Below, piece by piece: positions 51,494 to 59,042 of a stretch of 64,000 bases of DNA; the stretch's first letter is position 1, and every line of letters begins with the position of its first letter. The stretch comes from Enterobacter huaxiensis (GTDB taxonomy: Bacteria > Pseudomonadota > Gammaproteobacteria > Enterobacterales > Enterobacteriaceae): contig NZ_CP043342.1 in assembly GCF_003594935.2 (NCBI RefSeq), positions 1,054,001-1,118,000 of the forward strand. The letters are read 5' to 3'. A program made the position numbers and the translations under genes. The notes below the pieces were generated by a model, which saw only the letters and a program-made list of their open reading frames with translations, was not told the DNA's origin and did not search any database.

Positions 51494-52419
51494 GCGCGCC
51501 AGAGTAAATCGCTGTAGATCCCGGTCAGCACCCCTTCAGGCCCAAACTGCTGTTTGATCCAGCGCGTGACCTGGCCGGTCGCCGCATGCTGTGTGGCAAG
51601 CAGCATGCGCGAGTCCTGACGCGGGTTATTGATACGCCGCGCAATCAGCAGACCGTCCTCCACCGCCTCTCGCACCATATATTCCGGTAAAAAACCAATG
51701 CCTTCCCCCAGGATCTGACACTGGCATTTGGTGTTGAAATCCGGCACCAGAATGGCCTCCTGCCCGTGAAGAAGCCAGCCGACCTTCTTATTGATGGTGT
51801 GAGCAGTATCTTCCACCATGATATTCGGATAAAGGCGGAGCTGGCTTTCCGCTATTGGCTCCGGCGTAAACGCCAGCGGATGCGACGGGGCAATCGCAAA
51901 GACCCAGCGTATGGCGCCAATCTCGGTGTAGTCAATGCCGCCGCCGTCGAGCAGCGTATCCGGCGCGCCAATGGCGATATTGGCCTGGTTATTAATGATC
52001 GAATCCCAGACGCCGTTGTACACCTCGGTCGTTACCGTGATCTGGCAGGTGGGGAACTGTTTTTTCAACACCTGCAGCAGCCGGGCGGTATGGCGTGGCG
52101 TATATAAAAGCTGGTTGATACAGATGCGCACCCGCGTTTCGATCCCCTGGGAAATGGTATCTATCCCGCGCTTGATGGCGTGGAAGTCATTCAGCAGGTC
52201 GGTGGCTTTGCGGTAGAAGTAAAAGCCAGACTCGGTCAGCTCGATGCTGCGCGTGTTACGCACAAACAGCACTACGTCCAGCCCGGTCTCCATACGCTTA
52301 ATGGTGTAGCTGATGGCCGAGGTGGTGACGCCCAGCTCGGCGGCGGCCTTGCTGAAGCTGCCAAAGCGCGCTGCGGTGGTGAAGGCCAGCAGGTTCTCTT
52401 CGGTAAAGATGGAATTCAT
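51490..52419 (-). CDS. yahB: LysR-family regulator YahB
   Basis: 309 residues from MNSIFTEENLLAFTTAARFG at 52419 (E. coli YahB 310); longer starts at 52440 and 52479 are open. N-terminal winged HTH (FSKAAAELGVTTSAISYTIKRME), C-terminal effector domain related to AllS, the allantoin-pathway regulator (shared Y-x-GVWDS segment). Divergent from the yahD-yahJ genes and therefore their likely activator; the effector would be the unknown substrate or a product. Confidence 0.92.
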   Translation of the reverse strand: MNSIFTEENLLAFTTAARFGSFSKAAAELGVTTSAISYTIKRMETGLDVVLFVRNTRSIELTESGFYFYRKATDLLNDFHAIKRGIDTISQGIETRVRICINQLLYTPRHTARLLQVLKKQFPTCQITVTTEVYNGVWDSIINNQANIAIGAPDTLLDGGGIDYTEIGAIRWVFAIAPSHPLAFTPEPIAESQLRLYPNIMVEDTAHTINKKVGWLLHGQEAILVPDFNTKCQCQILGEGIGFLPEYMVREAVEDGLLIARRINNPRQDSRMLLATQHAATGQVTRWIKQQFGPEGVLTGIYSDLLWRA

Positions 52420-52621
52420 ATTACGGCTCCGTGTCGCCATCAGTTTTGAACATATTTTAACAACACTGTTACACCGCATTTGAAGCCGATCACAGTTCTG
52501 ACTATTTCATGAAAGCCGCGCCATATAAGGCTTTATCAGGCATAAGCATAATGCAGTCTGAAACGCTAAAACGCGGTCAAACATAAGAAAAAGGTTGCAC
52601 GGACGCACATTTTGACCTGAC

Positions 52622-52640
52622 TGTTGAATTTACCTCAACA
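52622..52640. promoter_or_regulatory. LysR-type dyad in the yahB-yahD gap
   Basis: TGTTGA-N7-TCAACA contains a T-N11-A core typical of LysR-type regulator sites. It lies 100 bp before yahD and 203 bp from the yahB start, in the 320-bp divergent promoter region, where no gene is seen. Confidence 0.5.
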
Positions 52641-52739
52641 ATGAATTGGCTGTCGATGAATCCTTTTTAAGCGGATTCTTTTCTGACCAGGCTGTTGCTA
52701 TTCTCAGGTCATCAGAAGTGAATCATCGGGAGTCTGAAT

Positions 52740-53345
52740 ATGTCTGAAAATGAACTCGTTACTGAATTTCTGCTGTCGGCAGAGCAGGGCAACGTTGATG
52801 CCCTAAAAGCCTGCCTGGATAAAGGTGTGGATATTAATGCCACCAACCGCCAGAAAAGAACCGCCATTATTATTGCCAGCCTCAAAAAACAGTATTCCAG
52901 CGTTGAGTTTTTAATTTCTGCCGGCGCGGATATCGATCGGCAGGACCACACCTGCTTCAACCCTTTCCTGATTAGCTGCCTGACCAACGATCTCACCCTG
53001 CTGCGCCTTGTCCTTACGGCTAAACCGGATCTCGATCGCCTGACGCGTTTCGGCGGCGTGGGCATCACGCCTGCCAGCGAAAAGGGGCACGTTGAGATTG
53101 TGCGCGAGCTGCTGGAAAAAACCGATATCAACGTCAACCATACCAACTTTGTCGGCTGGACGCCGCTGCTGGAAGCCATCGTACTCAACGACGGCGGCGC
53201 GAAGCAGCAGGAGATCGTCAAGCTGCTGCTGGACAACGGCGCAAACCCGCACATGACCGATAAATACGGTAAAACCCCGCTCGAACTGGCGCGGGAAAAA
53301 GGCTTCGACGCGATCGCTGACCTGCTGCTGGCGGCAGGCGCATAA
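52740..53345 (+). CDS. yahD: Ankyrin-repeat protein YahD
   Basis: 201 residues as in E. coli YahD, made of about five ankyrin repeats (AEQGNVDALKACLDKGVDIN; GWTPLLEAIVLNDGGAKQQE; YGKTPLELAREKGFDAIADL). No signal peptide, so cytoplasmic. First gene of the operon, with GGGAG before the ATG. A protein-interaction role with one of the operon enzymes is inferred; no partner is known to me. Confidence 0.93.
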   Translation: MSENELVTEFLLSAEQGNVDALKACLDKGVDINATNRQKRTAIIIASLKKQYSSVEFLISAGADIDRQDHTCFNPFLISCLTNDLTLLRLVLTAKPDLDRLTRFGGVGITPASEKGHVEIVRELLEKTDINVNHTNFVGWTPLLEAIVLNDGGAKQQEIVKLLLDNGANPHMTDKYGKTPLELAREKGFDAIADLLLAAGA

Positions 53346-53351
53346 CGTCTC

Positions 53352-53375
53352 CGGCCAGCTTTTTCCGGCTGGCCG
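53352..53375 (+). terminator. Hairpin between yahD and yahF
   Basis: CGGCCAGC / GCTGGCCG, 8-bp stem with an eight-base loop, directly after the yahD stop, then TTAATC. A weak terminator or attenuator that could uncouple yahD from the enzymes downstream. Confidence 0.45.
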
Positions 53376-53452
53376 TTAATCAAAAACGCATTTTTACCGA
53401 CGTGCATTTTGCACGACGGCGGCCCCCTTTTATCCGCATTCTGGAGAAAATA

Positions 53453-54994
53453 ATGCCAACCAAAATCGTTATAAAAAAGAACACCTATTTTGATTCGGTG
53501 TCATTGATGTCCGTTTCCACCAAAGCCAATAAGCTGCCGGGCGTTGAACAGGCATTTGTGGCAATGGCGACGGAAATGAATAAAGGCGTCCTAAAAAATC
53601 TCGGGCTATTAACGCCGGAATTAGCGGAAGCCAAAAACGGCGATCTGATGATCGTAATTAAAGGCGACGCGGCGAATGATGAAACGCTGGCGGCCATTGA
53701 AGCCTTATTCATTCGTAAAGAGAGCGCGGGCTCCCATGAGGCGCGCTACGCGACGACTGCCAGCGCCAAAACCCATCGCCCTGAGGCAAACCTGGCGGTG
53801 ATATCGGTAAACGGCACCTTCGCCGCACGCGAAGCGCGCCAGGCGCTGGAAAACGACCTCAACGTGATGCTGTTTTCCGACAACGTATCGCTCGACGACG
53901 AGCTGGCGCTGAAGCAGCTGGCGCATGAGAAAGGGCTGCTGATGATGGGGCCGGACTGCGGCACCGCCATCATCAACGGCGCGGGACTATGCTTTGCTAA
54001 CGCGGTGCGCCGCGGCTCGATTGGCATCGTCGGCGCATCCGGCACCGGCAGCCAGGAGCTGAGCGTGCGCATTCACGAATTCGGCGGCGGCGTATCGCAG
54101 CTGATCGGCACCGGCGGCCGCGATCTGAGCGAAAAAATCGGCGGCCTGATGATGCTCGACGCCATCGAGATGCTGGAGGCCGACGACGCCACGCAGGTGA
54201 TTGCGCTGATCTCCAAGCCGCCCGCGCCAGCCGTGGCGGAGAAAGTGCTGGACCGCGCGCGCGCCTGCCGCAAGCCCGTGGTCGTCTGCTTCCTTGGGCG
54301 CAACGAACCGCCAGCCGATGAAGACGGCCTGCAGTTTGCGCGCGGCACCAAAGAGGCCGCGCTGAAGGCGGTCCTGCTTAACGGCATCAAAAAAGAATCC
54401 CTCGATCTACACCCGCTCAACTGGCCGCTGATTGAAGAAGTGCGCGCCCGCCTGACCCCGCAGCAAAAGTACATACGCGGCCTGTTCTGCGGCGGAACGC
54501 TGTGCGACGAGGCGATGTTCGCGGCGCTTGCGAAATTCGACGACGTCTACAGCAACATCCAGCCGGATCCGTCTAAGCGCCTGAGCGACATCAGCGTCAG
54601 TAAAGCCCACACCTTCCTCGACTTTGGCGACGACGACTTCACCAACGGCAAACCGCACCCAATGATCGACCCGACCAACCGCATCAGCCGCCTGCTGCAG
54701 GAGGCGCGCGATCCGGAGGTGGGCGTCATCGTCATGGACTTCGTGCTGGGCTTCGGCGCGCACGAGGATCCGGTCGGCGTGATGCTCGACGCCATTAAGG
54801 AGGCGCAGGCGATTGCGAAGGCCGATAACCGCCCTCTGGAGATCCTTGGCTACGTGCTCGGCACTGACCAGGATCCGCAATCGCTGGCGCAGCAGTGTCA
54901 GCTGCTGACCGACGCTGGCGTTATCTGGGCCAGCAGCAGCACCAATACCGGATTACTGGCGCGCGAATTTGTCTGCAAAGGGGAGAAAGCATAA
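53453..54994 (+). CDS. yahF: FdrA-family protein YahF (acyl-CoA synthetase-like fold)
   Basis: 513 residues (E. coli YahF 515) from MPTKIVIKKNTYFDSVSLMS at 53453, behind CTGGAG; the 17 extra upstream codons are rejected. Contains succinyl-CoA-synthetase-like CoA-binding and ligase folds: LMMGPDCGTAIINGAGLCF, GIVGASGTGSQELSVRIHEFGGGVSQLIGTGGRDLSE (here split by the eye into two motifs) and VIVMDFVLGFGAHEDP. FdrA relatives are subunits of oxamate carbamoyltransferase in the allantoin pathway, so a role in carbamoyl transfer is inferred. Stop overlaps the yahG start (TAATG). Confidence 0.92.
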   Translation: MPTKIVIKKNTYFDSVSLMSVSTKANKLPGVEQAFVAMATEMNKGVLKNLGLLTPELAEAKNGDLMIVIKGDAANDETLAAIEALFIRKESAGSHEARYATTASAKTHRPEANLAVISVNGTFAAREARQALENDLNVMLFSDNVSLDDELALKQLAHEKGLLMMGPDCGTAIINGAGLCFANAVRRGSIGIVGASGTGSQELSVRIHEFGGGVSQLIGTGGRDLSEKIGGLMMLDAIEMLEADDATQVIALISKPPAPAVAEKVLDRARACRKPVVVCFLGRNEPPADEDGLQFARGTKEAALKAVLLNGIKKESLDLHPLNWPLIEEVRARLTPQQKYIRGLFCGGTLCDEAMFAALAKFDDVYSNIQPDPSKRLSDISVSKAHTFLDFGDDDFTNGKPHPMIDPTNRISRLLQEARDPEVGVIVMDFVLGFGAHEDPVGVMLDAIKEAQAIAKADNRPLEILGYVLGTDQDPQSLAQQCQLLTDAGVIWASSSTNTGLLAREFVCKGEKA

Positions 54995-56409
54995 TGACCA
55001 CCTTATTCAACCAGCCGCTGAACGTCATTAACGTCGGCATCGCAATGTTCAGCGATGACCTCAAAAAACAGCATGTTCCCGTGACCCAGCTCGACTGGAC
55101 GCCGCCGGGGCAGGGCAATATGCAGGTCGTTGAGGCGCTCGACCAGCTGGCGGAAAAACCGCTGGCGGAGAAGATCGCCGCCGCTAACCAAATCGCCCTT
55201 GAGCGCATTATTCAGTCCCATCCGGTGCTGGTGGGCTACGACCAGGCCATTAACGTTGTGCCGGGCATGACCCGCACCACCATTCTGCACGCCGGTCCGC
55301 CCGTCTCATGGGAAAAGATGTGCGGGGCGATGAAGGGCGCGGTCACCGGGGCGCTGGTGTTCGAAGGGCTGGCGACGGATCTGGACGACGCGGCAAGGCT
55401 GGCAGCTTCAGGCGATATTACCTTCTCGCCGTGCCACGAGCATGACTGCGTGGGCTCGATGGCGGGCGTCACCTCCGCGTCGATGTTTATGCACATCGTT
55501 GAAAACAAAACCTACGGCAACCGCGCCTTCACCAACCTCAGCGAGCAGATGGCGAAGATCCTGCGCATGGGGGCCAACGACCAGAGCGTGATCGACCGTC
55601 TGAACTGGATGCGCGACGTGCTCGGCCCGATGCTGCGCGACGCAATGAAGATTATCGGCGAAATTGACCTGCGCCTGATGCTGACCCAGGCGCTGCACAT
55701 GGGCGACGAGTGCCACAACCGCAACAACGCCGGCACCACGCTGCTGATCCAGGCGCTGACGCCGGGGCTGATTCAGGCGGGCTATCCGGTGGAGCAGCAG
55801 CGCGAGGTATTCGAGTTTGTCGCCAGCAGCGACTACTTCTCCGGCCCGACGTGGATGGCGATGTGTAAGGCCGCGCTGGACGCCGCGCACGGCATTGAGT
55901 ACAGCACCGTCGTCACCACCATGGCGCGCAACGGCTACGAGTTTGGCCTGCGCATTTCGGGCCTTCCCGGACAGTGGTTCACCGGCCCGGCGCAGCAGGT
56001 GATCGGCCCCATGTTCGCGGGCTACAGGCCGGAAGACTCCGGGCTGGACATTGGCGACAGCGCCATCACCGAAACCTACGGCATCGGCGGCTTTGCCATG
56101 GCGACGGCCCCGGCAATCGTTGCGCTGGTGGGCGGCACGGTGGATGAAGCCATCGATTTCTCCCGCCAGATGCGCGAAATCACGCTTGGCGAAAACCCGA
56201 ACGTCACCATTCCGCTGCTCTCCTTTATGGGCATCCCTACCGCCATCGACGTCACCAAAGTGGCGGGCAGCGGCATTCTGCCGGTGATCAACACCGCCAT
56301 TGCCCACAAAGACGCGGGCATCGGCATGATTGGGGCGGGCATCGTTCACCCGCCGTTTAGCTGTTTTGAAAAGGCGCTGTTGACCTTCCGCGATCGCTAC
56401 TTTTTATAA
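54994..56409 (+). CDS. yahG: DUF1116 protein YahG, partner of YahF
   Basis: 471 residues (E. coli YahG 472) from MTTLFNQPLNVINVGIAMFS at 54994, sharing one base with the yahF stop. Conserved segments HAGPPVSWEKMCGAMKGAV, CHEHDCVGSMAGVTSASM, MGDECHNRNNAGTTLLIQAL and FETYGIGGFAM-like GIGGFAMATAPAIVALVGG. DUF1116 proteins (YlbE) act with FdrA in oxamate carbamoyltransferase; YahG is the inferred second subunit. Confidence 0.92.
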   Translation: MTTLFNQPLNVINVGIAMFSDDLKKQHVPVTQLDWTPPGQGNMQVVEALDQLAEKPLAEKIAAANQIALERIIQSHPVLVGYDQAINVVPGMTRTTILHAGPPVSWEKMCGAMKGAVTGALVFEGLATDLDDAARLAASGDITFSPCHEHDCVGSMAGVTSASMFMHIVENKTYGNRAFTNLSEQMAKILRMGANDQSVIDRLNWMRDVLGPMLRDAMKIIGEIDLRLMLTQALHMGDECHNRNNAGTTLLIQALTPGLIQAGYPVEQQREVFEFVASSDYFSGPTWMAMCKAALDAAHGIEYSTVVTTMARNGYEFGLRISGLPGQWFTGPAQQVIGPMFAGYRPEDSGLDIGDSAITETYGIGGFAMATAPAIVALVGGTVDEAIDFSRQMREITLGENPNVTIPLLSFMGIPTAIDVTKVAGSGILPVINTAIAHKDAGIGMIGAGIVHPPFSCFEKALLTFRDRYFL

Positions 56410-56420
56410 GGCAAGCATCC

Positions 56421-57965
56421 ATGAAAAACATGAAACTGGAGTGGAAAAGAGGTGACTGGGCGGCCTATTTCGGGTTGATGACCAACAACCTGACCAATTT
56501 GCTGACCATGATGGGGCTGCTCATTTTTGTCGTCGGCATCCCGAAGGAGATTGTTTATGGACGCATCGCGCCCGCCTTCGGGCTGGCGGTGCTGGTCGCG
56601 AGTATTTGCTACGCATGGTTCGGCCTGCAGATGGCGCGCGCCACCGGACGAACGGACGTTACCGCGCTACCGTCCGGCCCGAGCGCGCCGTCGATTTTTA
56701 CCGTGACCTTCCTGGTGCTGATGCCCGTTTATCAGCAAACGGGCGATGCGGATTTTGCTATCCAAATCGGCCTGGTGTGGTGTTTTGTTGAAGCGATGAT
56801 CCTGGCGGGCGGTTCGTTCCTGGGGGAAACCATCCGCAAGATGATCCCGCGTACCGTGCTGCTGTCGTGCCTGTCCGGTTTAGGCCTGCTGCTGCTGGCG
56901 ATGAACCCTATGCTGCAGGCGTTCGAAGCGCCGACCGTGTCGTTTATCGTGCTGCTGCTGATCTTCATCAACTGGTTTGGCAAAAAGCCGATCTTCGCCA
57001 AAATCCCGACCGGCCTGCTGCTGCTAATTGCCGGTACGGCGCTGGCGTGGATTTCCGGCCTGCAAAGCCCGGAGGCGATCAAAGCCTCGATGTCGTCGTT
57101 CGGCTTTAACCCGCCGCAGGTGCACGTGGAAGGTTTCCTGCAGGGCCTGCCGCACGCCTTGCCGTACCTGGCCTCTGCCGTCCCGCTGGGGCTGGCGAAC
57201 TACATCTTTGACCTTGAAAACATCGAAAGCGCCCACGCGGCGGGCGATCCCTACCCAACCCGTAAGGTGATGCTGGCGAACGGCCTGGCCTCCATGCTCG
57301 GCTGCCTGATGGGCAACCCGTTCCCGGTGACGGTCTACGTTGGTCATCCCGGCTGGAAAGCGATGGGGGCCAGCATCGGCTACACGCTGGCCTCGGGCGT
57401 GACCATGTTCATCGTGCCGCTGTTCGGTCTGGGGGCGTTTATGCTCGCCATCATTCCGATGACCGCCATCGTGCCGATACTGGTGTTTATCGGCGTCGTG
57501 ACGGCCAACCAGGTGGTCAGGGAAACCCCCAAGGTAGAGGTGCCGGTGATCTTCATCTGCCTGTTCCCGTGGATCGCCAACTGGGCGCTGACCATGATGA
57601 ACAGCGTGATGGGGGCGGCAGGCACCAGCGCGGCGAAAATCGGTACCGATGTGCTGCACAGCAAGGGGATCTACTACGAAGGGCTGATGCATCTCGGCAA
57701 CGGCGCACCGCTCGCCAGCATGCTGTGGGGCTGCATCGCCATCTTCTCCATCATCAATAAGCCGCTGCGCGGTGCCGTTGCGGCAGCCGTCGGCGCGCTG
57801 CTGGCGCTTTTCGGCGTCATCCACGCCCCGGTGGTGGGCTTTGCCGAAGGCAGTTCCCTGATGTTCGTTACGGCCTACCTGATGATGGGCGGCATGTTCG
57901 TGGTGAAGCATTTCCTCGATAGCCGGGAAGCGGCGAGCGCTGCGGCACCGGTTTCTGAGTCCTGA
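56421..57965 (+). CDS. NCS2-like (xanthine/uracil-type) permease
   Basis: 514 residues with 12 or more hydrophobic segments; begins MKLEWKRGDWAAYFGLMTNNL with landmarks RTDVTALPSGPSAPSIFTVT, ASAVPLGLANYIFDLENIESA and GHPGWKAMGASIGYTLASG, which recall the nucleobase cation symporter-2 / AzgA group. It is 11 bp after yahG. The yah cluster of E. coli K-12 has no such gene at this place. It probably imports the compound degraded by the cluster, suggesting a nucleobase-like or ureide substrate. Confidence 0.8.
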   Translation: MKNMKLEWKRGDWAAYFGLMTNNLTNLLTMMGLLIFVVGIPKEIVYGRIAPAFGLAVLVASICYAWFGLQMARATGRTDVTALPSGPSAPSIFTVTFLVLMPVYQQTGDADFAIQIGLVWCFVEAMILAGGSFLGETIRKMIPRTVLLSCLSGLGLLLLAMNPMLQAFEAPTVSFIVLLLIFINWFGKKPIFAKIPTGLLLLIAGTALAWISGLQSPEAIKASMSSFGFNPPQVHVEGFLQGLPHALPYLASAVPLGLANYIFDLENIESAHAAGDPYPTRKVMLANGLASMLGCLMGNPFPVTVYVGHPGWKAMGASIGYTLASGVTMFIVPLFGLGAFMLAIIPMTAIVPILVFIGVVTANQVVRETPKVEVPVIFICLFPWIANWALTMMNSVMGAAGTSAAKIGTDVLHSKGIYYEGLMHLGNGAPLASMLWGCIAIFSIINKPLRGAVAAAVGALLALFGVIHAPVVGFAEGSSLMFVTAYLMMGGMFVVKHFLDSREAASAAAPVSES

Positions 57966-57975
57966 TAATGCCTGA

Positions 57976-58056
57976 TGCCCTCACCCTAACCCTCTCCCAC
58001 AGGGAGAGGGAACGTTAATCCCCCTCTCCCTGTGGGAGAGGGCCGGGGTGAGGGCA
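57976..58056. repeat. Inverted pair of CCCTCTCCC repeats, copies 6 and 7
   Basis: Copy 6 (57976-58010) reads TGCCCTCACCCTAACCCTCT onward; copy 7 (58022-58056) is the opposite orientation with GCCGGGGTGAGGGCA at its end. They fill the 119-bp gap between the permease gene and yahI inside the operon and can form a large cruciform or mRNA hairpin. Confidence 0.85.
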
Positions 58057-58084
58057 CCAGAACGCACCTTCTAAAGGAAACAAA

Positions 58085-59041
58085 ATGAAAGAACTCATGG
58101 TCGTCGCCATCGGCGGCAACAGCATTATCAAAGACAACGTCAGCCAGTCGGTTGAACATCAGGTGCAGGCGGTGAAAGCGGTGGCTGAGTCGGTGCTCGA
58201 AATGCTGGCCTCCGACTATGACATTGTGCTCACCCACGGCAACGGCCCTCAGGTTGGGCTGGATCTGCGCCGCGCCGAAATCGCCCACGAGCGGGAAGGG
58301 CTGCCGCTGACGCCGCTGGCCAACTGCGTGGCGGATACCCAGGGCGGCATCGGCTACCTGATCCAGCAGGCGCTGAACAACCGCCTGGCCGCGCGCGGCG
58401 AGCAGAAGGCGGTCACGGTCGTTACTCAGGTTGAGGTGGATAAAAACGATCCCGGCTTCACGCACCCGACGAAGCCTATCGGCGCGTTCTTCAGCGAGGC
58501 GCAGCGCGATGCGCTACAGCTCGCGCACCCGGACTGGCATTTTGTTGAGGATTCCGGTCGGGGCTACCGCCGCGTGGTGGCTTCCCCGCAGCCGCTGCGG
58601 ATTGTCGAAGCGGACGCCATCAAGGCGCTGACGCAGAAAGGCTTTGTGGTGATCGGCGCGGGCGGTGGCGGTATTCCTGTGGTTCGCAGCGAGCAGGGAG
58701 ATTATCAGAGCGTCGACGCGGTGATTGATAAAGATCTCTCCACCGCGCTGCTGGCGCGCGAAATCCGCGCCGACGTGCTGGCGATCACCACAGGCGTCGA
58801 GAAAGTGTGCGTTAACTTCGGCAAGCCGAACCAGCAGGCGCTGGATACGGTCAGCGTGGCGCAGATGACGCGCTACATGGATGAGGGCCACTTCCCGGCA
58901 GGCAGCATGCTGCCCAAAATCGTCGCCTCGCTGGAATTTTTAAAACACGGCGGCAGGCGCGTGATTATCACCTCGCCGGACTGCCTGCCCGCGGCGCTGC
59001 GCGGAGAAACCGGTACCCACATCGTTAATGAAGGAAGATAA
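58085..59041 (+). CDS. yahI: Carbamate kinase YahI
   Basis: 318 residues (E. coli YahI 316). Uses carbamoyl phosphate and ADP to give ATP, CO2 and ammonia. Amino-acid kinase fold with VVAIGGNSIIKDN, LTHGNGPQVG, the kinase-specific PTKPIGAFFSEAQ and GAGGGGIPVV, DKDLSTALLA and PGSMLPKIVA. Start follows AAAGGAAAC. It is the ATP-yielding end of the inferred carbamoyl pathway. One base separates it from yahJ. Confidence 0.95.
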   Translation: MKELMVVAIGGNSIIKDNVSQSVEHQVQAVKAVAESVLEMLASDYDIVLTHGNGPQVGLDLRRAEIAHEREGLPLTPLANCVADTQGGIGYLIQQALNNRLAARGEQKAVTVVTQVEVDKNDPGFTHPTKPIGAFFSEAQRDALQLAHPDWHFVEDSGRGYRRVVASPQPLRIVEADAIKALTQKGFVVIGAGGGGIPVVRSEQGDYQSVDAVIDKDLSTALLAREIRADVLAITTGVEKVCVNFGKPNQQALDTVSVAQMTRYMDEGHFPAGSMLPKIVASLEFLKHGGRRVIITSPDCLPAALRGETGTHIVNEGR

Positions 59042-59042
59042 G

